DNA from: JAIMBK01 sp040755975
GTDB lineage: Bacteria; Bacillota; Desulfotomaculia; Desulfotomaculales; Nap2-2B
NCBI GenBank assembly: GCA_040755975.1
Contig: JBFLZY010000005.1
Location: 11,525 to 75,524, forward strand
DNA: 64,000 bases
Direction of reading: 5' to 3'
The position numbers were made by a program, and so were the translations under genes. The notes under the pieces are model-generated. The model did not search any database and was not told the DNA's origin. It saw nothing but the letters and a program-made list of their open reading frames with translations. This document shows positions 51,525-59,464 of the stretch, in pieces. How positions within the stretch are numbered: position 1 is the stretch's first letter; the number at the start of each line of letters is the position of its first letter.

Positions 51525-51878
51525 TTATAATTGGGCAATATTCAGTTCCCCGGCATCCCCCCACAGGCGCTCCAAATTATAAAATTGCCTTTCTTCTTCA
51601 ACAAAAATATGAATGACCAGATCACCGTAATCCAAAAGCACCCACCGGCCTTCCCGCAAACCTTCTATGCGGGGGTGAAGGCCTGTTTCTTTGGCAATTT
51701 CTCCGATCACTTCCCTGGCGATCCCTTTTACGTGGATTGGCGACCTCCCCGTACAGATTAAAAAATAGTCGCTAATGATGGAAATTTTGCTGATCTCCAG
51801 AATAGTAACATCGTAGGCTTTTTTGTCCTCGGCGACCCGCACGGCAATTTTTAATAATGCCTGTGGGTTTAATCCCAA
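51525..51878 (-). CDS. rsfS: Ribosomal silencing factor RsfS
   Basis: A 117-aa Iojap/YbeB-family protein that binds ribosomal protein L14 and blocks subunit joining when nutrients are low. Markers are DVTILEISKISIISDYFLICTG, the VLLDYGDLVIHIF motif and FYNLERLWGDA near the end. TTG 51878 follows AGGGGGAG. In many Firmicutes it follows nadD; here a small RRM gene lies between them. Confidence 0.94.
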   Translation of the reverse strand: MGLNPQALLKIAVRVAEDKKAYDVTILEISKISIISDYFLICTGRSPIHVKGIAREVIGEIAKETGLHPRIEGLREGRWVLLDYGDLVIHIFVEEERQFYNLERLWGDAGELNIAQL

Positions 51879-51962
51879 ACGAACTCCCCCTATAAATTTG
51901 ATTTTTTATACTATATTCTCCTTTTGGCGCATAGTTCCTCCTCTGCAGGGAAGTAAATTTCA

Positions 51963-52217
51963 TTATCTTCCCTCCCTTCCCCTGGCCTCGCTGACGGTGA
52001 TGATCCGGCCGCCGAACTCTTTGCCGTTTAGGGCGGTAATAATTGCCTCGGCGTCAGCATCGGCCACTTCCACAAAACCAAAGCCCCGCGATCTCCCCGT
52101 CTGGCGGTCCCTGATAATCCGGCTGTCGAGTACCTCACCGTATTGGGAAAAGGCTTCGGTGAGGTCTTCAGCACTGGTCGACCAGGGGAGGTTGCCCACG
52201 TATAAAGTGCGGACCAT
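51963..52217 (-). CDS. Bacterial RRM-domain RNA-binding protein
   Basis: An 84-aa protein made of one RNA recognition motif. RNP2 is LYVGNLPW and RNP1 is RGFGFVEV, both complete with aromatic residues for RNA stacking. The short C-terminal tail is basic (ARGREGR). ATG 52217 follows AGAGGTG. Such small RRM proteins are found in cyanobacteria and various anaerobes; targets are unknown. It is inserted between nadD and rsfS. Confidence 0.92.
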   Translation of the reverse strand: MVRTLYVGNLPWSTSAEDLTEAFSQYGEVLDSRIIRDRQTGRSRGFGFVEVADADAEAIITALNGKEFGGRIITVSEARGREGR

Positions 52218-52305
52218 AGTTTTTTCACCTCTTTTCTAGAGCATATTATTTGCAATCGCGCCACCGGCAATGCAAATTTATTGTGCCCTTCCGCCTGTCC
52301 GCTGA

Positions 52306-52917
52306 TCAATCCTCCTTGTACAAACCCTGTTCCGTGATGTAATTTTCTACCACCTCCGGCAGCAAATATTTAATTGGCCGGCCCGTGAGCACGCGCTCCC
52401 GGATGTCCGTTGAGGATATCGCCAGCGCCGGCACCTCCATCACAATAATCCGCTTCAACTGCTCTTCTTGAATACCCGGCAGTTTCTTCCCCAGCCTGCC
52501 CAGCCTGTAGCCGGGGCGCTTGGCGGCAATAAAACAACACTGGTTAAGCAATTCATCAATGTGCTTCCAGCTCAAAATCTCCAATACGGCATCCGCCCCG
52601 GTAATAAAAAAAATTTCGGCCAGGGGATAGATTTTGCGCATATCCCTGACCGTATTGATTGTATAGGATAAACCGGGTCTCTCGATCTCAATGGCGGAAG
52701 CACTAAAAAAGGGGTTGCTCTGAATGGCTAACTGCGTCATGGCCAGGCGGTGACGGGCGTCCGAAATCCTTCTGGAAACCTTGTGGGGGGGTTGCCCGGC
52801 CGGGATAAAAATCACCTGCTCGAGCCCAAACTGGTAACGGGCTTCTTCCGCGGCCACCAGGTGGCCATGATGAATGGGATCAAAAGTTCCGCCCATAATA
52901 CCGACTCTCTGCACCAA
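52306..52917 (-). CDS. nadD: Nicotinate-nucleotide adenylyltransferase
   Basis: A 203-aa enzyme of NAD biosynthesis. The nucleotidyltransferase motif GGTFDPIHHGHL is at the N-terminus, PPHKVSRRISDARHRLAM follows, and the ISSTDIRERV motif is near the C-terminus. TTG 52917 is used with AAAGGAG upstream; GTG directly after it is an alternative. Upstream the proA gene expected between proB and nadD is missing except for a short remnant. Confidence 0.94.
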   Translation of the reverse strand: MVQRVGIMGGTFDPIHHGHLVAAEEARYQFGLEQVIFIPAGQPPHKVSRRISDARHRLAMTQLAIQSNPFFSASAIEIERPGLSYTINTVRDMRKIYPLAEIFFITGADAVLEILSWKHIDELLNQCCFIAAKRPGYRLGRLGKKLPGIQEEQLKRIIVMEVPALAISSTDIRERVLTGRPIKYLLPEVVENYITEQGLYKED

Positions 52918-52928
52918 ATCAATACTCC

Positions 52929-52980
52929 TTTGTCCCTTTGTGCCTTTCTACCTCTATCCCTCTGTCCCTTTGTGCCTTTC
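52929..52980. repeat. TTTGTCCC/TTTGTGCC tandem repeat at the proA scar
   Basis: Units TTTGTCCC, TTTGTGCC, TCTGTCCC and TTTGTGCC follow each other in a degenerate run. They fill the space between nadD and the proA remnant. The same repeat type lies beside carB at 17976-18011. Confidence 0.6.
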
Positions 52981-52983
52981 CCC

Positions 52984-53043
52984 TCACTGCCCGGCCTCTT
53001 TGGCGCGGGCCGCCTTGTCCCTGACTTCCCGCTCAAAACTCAA
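52984..53043 (-). pseudogene. proA: proA 5' remnant (19 codons)
   Basis: Directly after proB a frame starts at TTG 53043, with GGGAGG nine bases upstream, and encodes LSFEREVRDKAARAKEAGQ before a TGA at 52984-52986. This resembles the first helix of gamma-glutamyl-phosphate reductase, where an AKEA-type motif is typical. The other 400 or so codons are absent. Position is exactly where proA lies in many Firmicutes (obg-proB-proA-nadD). The match is short, so the assignment is tentative. Confidence 0.55.
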
Positions 53044-53078
53044 TTCGCCTTGCCTCCCTACCACAAAATGTCAGGTTG

Positions 53079-54200
53079 TTATCCACTCAACACCAGGTTA
53101 TTCCGGTGAACAACCTCTTCGTACCCTTTGTGACCAAGCAGCTTTTCGATATCTCTTGTCTTCGCGCCCTTAATTGTGTTGATTTCCTCAGCGGAAAAGT
53201 TGCTTATCCCGCGGGCGATTTCCCTGCCGGCGGAATCGTAAATGCTTACCGTGTTACCCATTTCAAAGTCACCCTCCACCCCGACGACGCCTGACGGCAA
53301 GAGGCTTTTTCCCCTGTGCACCAGGGCCGCGGCGGCCCCCTCGTCGACGTATATCTTCCCGTGCACGTTGGCGCTGTAGGCAATCCACCGCTTTTTATTC
53401 TCCAGCCGCACCACGGGCCAGAAGACCGTCCCCAGCGACTCCCCGCTTGCCACCCGGCGAACTACGTCTTTTTCGGCCGCCGCAGCCAGAACCATAATCA
53501 TTCCGGAATGCATGGCAATTTTCGCGGCCTGGATTTTGGTGACCATGCCGCCGGTACCCAGGCTGTTCCGCGTGCCGGCGGCAATTTGCTCCAATTCCGG
53601 CGTGATTTCTTTAACCTCGGGAATCAGCCTGGCCGAACCGCAACGCGGGTCGCCCTCGTAAAAACCGTCGATATCGGAAAGCATGATTAATAAATCGGCG
53701 TCAACGAGGCCGCCCACCAGCGCGGCCAGGTTGTCGTTATCCCCCAGCTTGATTTCTTCCACGGCCACCGTATCGTTTTCGTTGATGACCGGCAGCACAC
53801 CCATACGCAGCAACGTATACAGAGTGTTGCGGGCGTTTAAAAAACGCTTCCGGTCGGCAAAATCCTCCCTGGTTAACAGCACCTGCCCGACCGGTATGTT
53901 ATATTCGGCAAAGCATCTTTCGTAAATATGGATCAGGATGCCCTGTCCAACCGCCGCCGCTGCCTGTTTTTCCGGAATTGTCTTGGGCCGCCGGGCATAG
54001 CCGAGCCTGTTTAAGCCTACCCCGATTGCGCCGGAAGTAACCAGGAGGACCTCTTTCCCCTGGTTATGCAGGTCAGCCAGCTGGCGAACCAGGTTTTCGA
54101 TCTGGGCGAGGTTCGGGCGTCCGGTAGGGTAAACCAGGGAACTTGAACCAATTTTAACCACAATCCGTTTTAGTACCGGAAACTGCCTTTGGGCCGAAAT
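53079..54200 (-). CDS. proB: Glutamate 5-kinase
   Basis: About 373 aa, catalysing the first step of proline synthesis. The amino-acid-kinase domain shows VVKIGSSSLVYPTG, LLVTSGAIGVGLNRLG, PVINENDTV and GTGGMVTKIQAAKIA; a C-terminal PUA domain follows (about residues 290-370). GTG 54161 gives 360 aa but has no ribosome-binding site and leaves almost no sequence before the kinase strand. ATT 54200, nine bases after GGGAG, restores a normal N-terminus (QFPVLKRIVVKIG) and is the only candidate in that stretch. proA is lost downstream, so proline synthesis by this locus is broken. Confidence 0.9.
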   Translation of the reverse strand: MSAQRQFPVLKRIVVKIGSSSLVYPTGRPNLAQIENLVRQLADLHNQGKEVLLVTSGAIGVGLNRLGYARRPKTIPEKQAAAAVGQGILIHIYERCFAEYNIPVGQVLLTREDFADRKRFLNARNTLYTLLRMGVLPVINENDTVAVEEIKLGDNDNLAALVGGLVDADLLIMLSDIDGFYEGDPRCGSARLIPEVKEITPELEQIAAGTRNSLGTGGMVTKIQAAKIAMHSGMIMVLAAAAEKDVVRRVASGESLGTVFWPVVRLENKKRWIAYSANVHGKIYVDEGAAAALVHRGKSLLPSGVVGVEGDFEMGNTVSIYDSAGREIARGISNFSAEEINTIKGAKTRDIEKLLGHKGYEEVVHRNNLVLSG

Positions 54201-54253
54201 ACGCGCTCACTCCCGGGGTTAAATCTAAAAACCAGTATAAACAATAAATGGAT

Positions 54254-55540
54254 TTATTGCAATGCTTCTTTGTCCTGGCGGTAAATAAACTCGTATTTGC
54301 CAATCCGGACCGGGGAACCATCCTTAATGCCGGCCTGCAGCAGAGCTTTTTCTAGCCCCATCCGTGCAAAAATTTTTTGCAACCGGGTCACCGCCGCCGG
54401 ATTATCCAGATCGGTCATAGCGACCAGCTTTTCTATACCGCGTCCTTCCACGACAAAAGTGCCGTCCCGGCGGGTGATGGAAAAGGGCGGTTCTTTTTTA
54501 AGCACGGTCACCCGGTGAGCGGTTTCTTTTTGGGGCTGGGGCGGCGACAGCTGGGCAAGCAACTCGGCCACCCTGCCTAAAAGCGGCGGCAAACCCTGCC
54601 CGGTCAGGGCACTCACCGGAAAAAGCTCATATTGATCACCCAGGGCCGTCCGCAGCCGCTGAAAATTTTCTTCCGCGCCCGGCAAATCGATCTTGTTCGC
54701 CGCGACTACCCGGGCCTTCCGGGCCAAAACCGGATCGTACAGCGAAAGTTCCCTGTCGATCACATAAAAATCCTGTACCGGATCCCGCCCCTCGACGCCC
54801 GCGGCATCAATAACGTGCACCAAAAGGCGCGTTCGCTCGGTATGGCGCAAAAACCGGTGGCCCAGACCGGCACCCGCGTGCGCCCCGGCGATCAAACCCG
54901 GGATATCGGCGATGACGAAGCTCCTTCCTTCGCCCAAATCAACCACGCCCAGATTGGGAACCAGCGTAGTGAAAGGGTAGTCGGCAATCTTCGGGCGCGC
55001 CCGGGAAACCCGGGAGATCAACGTGGACTTGCCGGCATTAGGAAATCCCACCAGACCAACGTCGGCCAAAAGTTTTAATTCCAGTTCCAACCACCGCTCT
55101 TCCCCCGGCTCCCCTTTTTCGGCGATGGCGGGCGCCCTGTTTTTAGGTCCGGCAAAACGGGTATTTCCCCGCCCGCCGCGACCGCCGCGGGCCACAACAA
55201 CTTCCTGGCCGTCGCGGACCAGGTCGGCCAGTGTTTCACCGCTTTCGGCATCCCGGACAACCGTTCCCGCCGGAACGCGCATCAACAGATCTTCCCCGCT
55301 TTTACCGTGCCTGTTTTTGCCCATCCCGTGCTGCCCGCGCCCGGCCAGGTAGCGGCGCTGGTAATGAAAATCAACCAGCGTACGCAGCCCCCCGTCGGCG
55401 CGTAAAACAACGTTTCCTCCCCGGCCGCCGTCCCCGCCGTCCGGACCTCCCTCGGGAACGTACTTTTCCCGCCGGAAAGATACACAGCCGTTCCCGCCGT
55501 CTCCCGCTTTGACGTAAATTTTCGCCGTATCGTAAAACAT
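54254..55540 (-). CDS. obg: GTPase Obg
   Basis: A 428-aa essential GTPase involved in ribosome assembly and, in Bacillus, the sporulation/stress response. The Gly-rich N-terminal Obg fold (KAGDGGNGCVSFRREKYVP, GGPDGGDGGRGG) leads to the G domain with GFPNAGKST, DIPGLI and NKIDLPG. A C-terminal OCT domain is present (about 350-428). It lies between the spo0B-like gene and proB, the classical Firmicute order. Confidence 0.97.
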   Translation of the reverse strand: MFYDTAKIYVKAGDGGNGCVSFRREKYVPEGGPDGGDGGRGGNVVLRADGGLRTLVDFHYQRRYLAGRGQHGMGKNRHGKSGEDLLMRVPAGTVVRDAESGETLADLVRDGQEVVVARGGRGGRGNTRFAGPKNRAPAIAEKGEPGEERWLELELKLLADVGLVGFPNAGKSTLISRVSRARPKIADYPFTTLVPNLGVVDLGEGRSFVIADIPGLIAGAHAGAGLGHRFLRHTERTRLLVHVIDAAGVEGRDPVQDFYVIDRELSLYDPVLARKARVVAANKIDLPGAEENFQRLRTALGDQYELFPVSALTGQGLPPLLGRVAELLAQLSPPQPQKETAHRVTVLKKEPPFSITRRDGTFVVEGRGIEKLVAMTDLDNPAAVTRLQKIFARMGLEKALLQAGIKDGSPVRIGKYEFIYRQDKEALQ

Positions 55541-55547
55541 CGCGCTT

Positions 55548-56099
55548 TCACCTTGCCGGAAAGAAAAGCGAGATTACCCCCTGCCCGCCGCCTGCTTGAA
55601 ATTCCGCCCGCCCTTTCCGGGGGGCTAAACGGTCGTTGACTGCCCTGACCTCTTGCTCTATATACTCAGGATCGCCGGGGCAAAACTCAATATAACAGGC
55701 GTAATAACCCGGTTCCTCGGTCAAATTGACCTTAATCTGACGGCTGGCAATCTGGGGTGGGCTCAAAGAAAAAATAACCTGCGCCAGGATATTTTCCAGG
55801 CACGCGCTAATTTCGCCGCCGGATAAAGCACACATGTTGAGATCCGTTTGAATATCGTATTCTATATTTATGCCTCTTTTTACTGCTTCGTTTTGGGCGA
55901 CTAAAAAAGTTAAAGCCGCTTCGGGGAAGTAAAGGTGATTCACTTTGCTCAAACGGTTGATTTCAAAAACCGCTTCCTCGATATATTTCCTGGCCTCGGG
56001 AATCTTGTTGAGCTGAAGATAACCAAGGATCACCTGCAGATGGTTTAAAAAATCGTGTTTTTGGGCGCGCACTACTCCTAAGATTGACCTGGCCTCCAT
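55548..56099 (-). CDS. Spo0B-like phosphotransferase / sensor kinase fragment-type protein
   Basis: A 183-aa protein whose N-terminal helix RAQKHDFLNHLQVILGYLQL carries the phospho-accepting His of the SPOB_a domain. A second helix (ARKYIEEAVFEINRLSKVN) completes the four-helix-bundle half. The C-terminal part resembles a degenerate GHKL ATPase fold without clear N and G boxes, as in Spo0B. The position between rpmA and obg is that of Bacillus spo0B. In this group it probably relays phosphate toward Spo0A, which is inference. Confidence 0.8.
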   Translation of the reverse strand: MEARSILGVVRAQKHDFLNHLQVILGYLQLNKIPEARKYIEEAVFEINRLSKVNHLYFPEAALTFLVAQNEAVKRGINIEYDIQTDLNMCALSGGEISACLENILAQVIFSLSPPQIASRQIKVNLTEEPGYYACYIEFCPGDPEYIEQEVRAVNDRLAPRKGRAEFQAGGGQGVISLFFPAR

Positions 56100-56143
56100 G
56101 GAAAAACTCCTTCTTTAAGGAAATCAAGGCTTAAGCGCTGACG

Positions 56144-56171
56144 AAAAAACCGGCCCAGGAAAGGACCGGTT
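56144..56171 (-). terminator. Terminator after rpmA
   Basis: On the minus strand a 9-bp stem with one G-T pair (AACCGGTCC with GGGCCGGTT) is followed by TTTTC. It lies about 20 bases past the rpmA stop and would end the rplU-rpmA transcript before the spo0B-like gene. Confidence 0.8.
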
Positions 56172-56192
56172 CTTGAATATTGCGACGTTTAC

Positions 56193-56456
56193 TTACAGAG
56201 CAGGGACCGGCTCAACATGAACCTGCTTCTTATCGCGGCCTTTCCGCTGGAAGTGAACAACTCCGTCGATGAGGGCAAACAGGGTATCGTCGCCGCCCCT
56301 GCCCACATTTCGGCCGGGATGGATTTTCGTCCCTCTCTGACGGACCAGGATGCTGCCGGCAGTGACCAGCTGACCGTCCTGCCGCTTGACGCCCAGCATT
56401 TTCGGCTGCGAATCCCGGCCGTTTCGCGAACTGCCAACACCTTTTTTATGCGCCAT
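56193..56456 (-). CDS. rpmA: 50S ribosomal protein L27
   Basis: An 87-aa L27 with the standard AHKKGVGSSRNGRDS N-terminus, near the peptidyl-transferase centre. Most Firmicutes carry about nine extra residues cleaved by the protease Prp (YsxB), whose gene lies between rplU and rpmA. Here the protein begins directly at MAHKKG, the ATG is well placed after GGGAGGTG, and only 23 bases separate it from rplU, so prp is absent. Lack of extension and lack of prp agree with each other. Confidence 0.97.
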   Translation of the reverse strand: MAHKKGVGSSRNGRDSQPKMLGVKRQDGQLVTAGSILVRQRGTKIHPGRNVGRGGDDTLFALIDGVVHFQRKGRDKKQVHVEPVPAL

Positions 56457-56479
56457 CTATGTCCTCACCTCCCGATAGC

Positions 56480-56800
56480 TCAAGAAATCCCTGTCTCGAT
56501 TTTCTCTACAATTACCTCGGTAAAAGGCTGCCGGTGGCCCTTTTTGCGCCGGTAATTCTTTTTCGGCTTGTACTTAAACACGATAACTTTCCGGCCGCGC
56601 CCGTGCCGAACAGCCTTGAGCAACACTTTTGCGCCCTCCACGACAGGCGTGCCTACCTTTAAGCCACCTGCACCGGCAACAGCCAGCACCCTGTCGACGG
56701 CCACCGTATCTCCCGGCTCCACCGGCAACTTCTCCACCAGCAGCTTATCTCCTTCGCTTACCCGGTACTGTTTGCCGCCCGTCTCGATAATGGCGTACAT
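56480..56800 (-). CDS. rplU: 50S ribosomal protein L21
   Basis: A 106-aa L21: MYAIIETGGKQYRVSEGD at the start, then KVIVFKYKPKKNYRRKKGHRQ, the RNA-binding part. ATG 56800 follows AGAGGGG; a longer in-frame start reaches back into the leader and is not credible. It is first of the rplU-rpmA pair, with its own promoter about 100 bases upstream. Confidence 0.97.
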   Translation of the reverse strand: MYAIIETGGKQYRVSEGDKLLVEKLPVEPGDTVAVDRVLAVAGAGGLKVGTPVVEGAKVLLKAVRHGRGRKVIVFKYKPKKNYRRKKGHRQPFTEVIVEKIETGIS

Positions 56801-56901
56801 AAAATCAACCCCTCTTAAAGCAGGACTCGCCCGGAGCGGGTAGGCCAACCGCGGCAAAAAGCCTTTTCAAAACCCGCCCGGAGCGGTAACTTACAAGCCT
56901 T
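56801..56901 (-). ncRNA. Possible L21 leader RNA
   Basis: The leader between the promoter and rplU contains two near-identical GC-rich units, ACCGCTCCGGGCGGG and ACCCGCTCCGGGCGAG, each able to form a short hairpin. Autoregulatory L21 leaders are known in Firmicutes. I cannot check the fold against the covariance model. Confidence 0.35.
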
Positions 56902-56929
56902 ATTCTAACACATAGTATTTTTTTGTCAA
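56902..56929 (-). promoter_or_regulatory. Promoter of rplU-rpmA
   Basis: TTGACA (56924-56929) and TAGAAT (56902-56907) are 16 bases apart on the minus strand, with an A-rich spacer. It separates rplU from the upstream rng gene. Confidence 0.7.
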
Positions 56930-56977
56930 GCGCAGTCCCACTTTCTGTGTCTTTTATGCGTTTGGACCGGAATTTAC

Positions 56978-58657
56978 TTACTTCACCAGCCTGGCCCGGG
57001 CGTAAGTGCGGTAAACCCTTCCCACCTCTACCGGTACTGTTTCGCCCACCAGCGAACCCGCCCCTTCGATATCCAGAACGAACCCGTTAACGCGGGCGAT
57101 GCCGTCTTCCGCTTTCGAAGCGTGGGGCTCCTCAATTTTTACTTCCAGCAACTGGCCGGGGTGGACGGGGAGGGACTGGGCCTTGATTTCAGCCTTGTCG
57201 TACAAGGGCCGGATGAGGACGGATTCGATGTGCTGGGCCTGCGAACCCCGGATGTAGATGTGTTTGCCCGTTTGTCTCTCCAGGTCGCGCAAATTTGTCC
57301 CCCCGCTGCCGATCAGGCGCGCCGCCACGTGGGGATGGGCCTCCACCAGAATGGTACCGGCAGTGGTCCGGCCGGCCAGGTCGTAAATGAGATTTTTAAT
57401 GTGGATCCCGAGTGTCTCTTCGGAAAGGACTTTTCCCCGCCCGTCGCAGTACGGGCAGGGCCTTTGCAAAACCTCCGCCAGGCTGGGGCGCACCTTCTTC
57501 CTGGTCAACTCCAGCAGGCCCAGGGACGTAATGCCCAGGATATTGGTCTTGGTCTTATCTTTTTTGAATTCTTCTTCCAGCACCTCCAGCACCCGCCGGC
57601 GGTTCTCCTCTTTTTGCATATCGATAAAGTCTACGATAATAATCCCGCCGATGTTGCGCAATCTTACCTGGCGCGCGAGCTCGATCGCCGCCTCGCAGTT
57701 TGTTTTCAACACCGTGTCTTCCAGGTCGACGGAACCCACGAACTTCCCCGTATTTACGTCGATCGCCGTCAAGGCCTCCGTCTGGTCAATGACCAGGTAT
57801 CCCCCGGATCTCAGCCACACCTTCCGTTTTAAGGCTTTCTCAATCTCCTGGTCGATGCCGTAATCTTTGAAGATATTGTTCCGCATCTCCAAAACCACTT
57901 TTGCTCTTAACCGCGGGCTGATGATTTCCAGGATATCCATAATCTTTTCGTATTCGTAACGGGAGTCAACAATCAGGCGATCGACATCCTCCGTAAAGAG
58001 GTCCCTTAAAATGCGCTGGCTGAGTTCCAGATCCCGGTGAATTAGACTGGGTGCGGGGCTGTTTTTGGCCCGGGAAAGGATTTTTTTCCAAAGCTGGGTC
58101 AGGATGCTGACGTCCTGCTGCAAATCGCCCTCGTCCACGCTTTCGGCAACCGTCCGGACGATCAGGCCCATTCCTTCCGGCTTTACGCGCCCGGCCAGGG
58201 ATTTGAGCCTTTCCCGCTCCTTCTCCGAGCCGATGCGCCGGGAAACCCCGATATAATCCATGGTCGGCATCAACACCAGGTAGCGCCCCGGCAAAGTCAC
58301 GTGGGTGGTGACCCGTGGCCCCTTAGTGCCGATCGGCGCCTTGACGACCTGGACGATAATTTCCTGACCACGCCTCAACACAGCAGAAATATTCGTTGTT
58401 GCTTCCCCGTGGTTGCCGTTCCAGGCGCGCGGGGCCAACGCGTCCTCAACGTACAAAAAGGCGTTTTTTTCCAGGCCGATATCGATAAAAGCGGCCTGCA
58501 TTCCGGGCAGGACGTTCTCCACCCGCCCCTTAAAGATATTGCCAACCAGTTTTTGGGCAAAGGATCTTTCGATATATACCTCTACTACTGCGTCATCTTC
58601 CAAAACGGCGACTTTTGTTTCCTCTTCCCCCGTGTGAATAACAATTTCCTTAAACAC
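56978..58657 (-). CDS. rng: Ribonuclease E/G family protein
   Basis: A 559-aa RNase G-type endoribonuclease. The S1 RNA-binding region (AQKLVGNIFKGRVENVLPGMQAAFIDIG is its core) is at the N-terminus. The catalytic Asp are in the LTAIDVNTGKFVG and IIIVDFIDM segments, and the zinc-link is CPYCDGRG near residue 405. It lacks the long RNase E degradosome tail. It precedes rplU on the same strand and follows the TIGR03936/TIGR03960 pair, an arrangement common in Clostridia. It acts in rRNA maturation and mRNA turnover in the cytoplasm. Confidence 0.95.
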   Translation of the reverse strand: MFKEIVIHTGEEETKVAVLEDDAVVEVYIERSFAQKLVGNIFKGRVENVLPGMQAAFIDIGLEKNAFLYVEDALAPRAWNGNHGEATTNISAVLRRGQEIIVQVVKAPIGTKGPRVTTHVTLPGRYLVLMPTMDYIGVSRRIGSEKERERLKSLAGRVKPEGMGLIVRTVAESVDEGDLQQDVSILTQLWKKILSRAKNSPAPSLIHRDLELSQRILRDLFTEDVDRLIVDSRYEYEKIMDILEIISPRLRAKVVLEMRNNIFKDYGIDQEIEKALKRKVWLRSGGYLVIDQTEALTAIDVNTGKFVGSVDLEDTVLKTNCEAAIELARQVRLRNIGGIIIVDFIDMQKEENRRRVLEVLEEEFKKDKTKTNILGITSLGLLELTRKKVRPSLAEVLQRPCPYCDGRGKVLSEETLGIHIKNLIYDLAGRTTAGTILVEAHPHVAARLIGSGGTNLRDLERQTGKHIYIRGSQAQHIESVLIRPLYDKAEIKAQSLPVHPGQLLEVKIEEPHASKAEDGIARVNGFVLDIEGAGSLVGETVPVEVGRVYRTYARARLVK

Positions 58658-58792
58658 GTTTTTTAACTCCTTACGAAAGTGGATTCAGCATAAAGATGCC
58701 AAATACGGTAAAAATTTTTTTATCGTTGCCAATTTCTTCGCCACCAGGGCAGAAAAAGGGTTGTTGCGGTTCGTTTCTTTTTCCTTGCTTTA

Positions 58793-59464
58793 CTACTTAC
58801 CTTCGTTAAAAAATAATTCTGTACGCTTCACTTTTATTGTTTCCGGAAGCACAGGAAGCCTGTATTTCTCCACAAAGCTTTGCCAAACCTCCTCCGGGCG
58901 GACGTAGCCGGCGCTGCCCGCCTGCAGTTCCATTTCCAAAACCACTCTTTTTTCCTCCGCCTTGCCTCGCAAACGGTAGATTCCGGGACGGATGTTCCGT
59001 GTTTTGAGCTCCCCTTTTTTCTTTTTGGCTGCGTTTACAACCTCAAGGGCAAGAAACGACCGGATATTTTTCTGGAGTGCGGCGTTTGTTACCGCTTCGG
59101 AAAGCTCTGCCTCCACTTCGTAGCCAGCCTTTTCCAGAGCCGCCATCAAAGAAGGCGAATTATCCTCAAGCGGCCGGACCTCCTTGATTTGCAGGCCCGC
59201 GGGGGAAACCCCGCTTAAGCGGAAAAAAATTTCTTTTGGGGATATATTTTGCTCCAATTCGATATCTAAATATTCCTGCTCCCCGGCCACCCCCACCGGC
59301 AGCGGCGCGGCAAAACTAAACCGCGGGTGGGGATTAAACCCCTGCGAAAAGGCTACCGGCAGTCCCGCCCGGCGCACGGCGCGCTCAAAGGTGCGCACCA
59401 GGTCCAGGTGCGACAAAAACCTGGCCGGGCCATCCTTGCTAAACTGAACCCTGTATCTGGGCAA
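58793..59464 (-). CDS. TIGR03936-type radical-SAM-linked protein (DUF2344)
   Basis: About 223 aa from TTG 59464, with GGGAGG eight bases upstream; the site lies inside the end of the preceding gene. It shows RYRVQFSKDGPARFLSHLDLVRTFERAVRRAGLPVAFSQGFNP in pieces typical of the family (SHLDLVRTFERA, FSQGFNPHPR). The protein is always found with, or fused to, the TIGR03960 radical SAM protein that overlaps it here by 26 bases. The biochemical role is unknown. Confidence 0.88.
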   Translation of the reverse strand: MPRYRVQFSKDGPARFLSHLDLVRTFERAVRRAGLPVAFSQGFNPHPRFSFAAPLPVGVAGEQEYLDIELEQNISPKEIFFRLSGVSPAGLQIKEVRPLEDNSPSLMAALEKAGYEVEAELSEAVTNAALQKNIRSFLALEVVNAAKKKKGELKTRNIRPGIYRLRGKAEEKRVVLEMELQAGSAGYVRPEEVWQSFVEKYRLPVLPETIKVKRTELFFNEGK

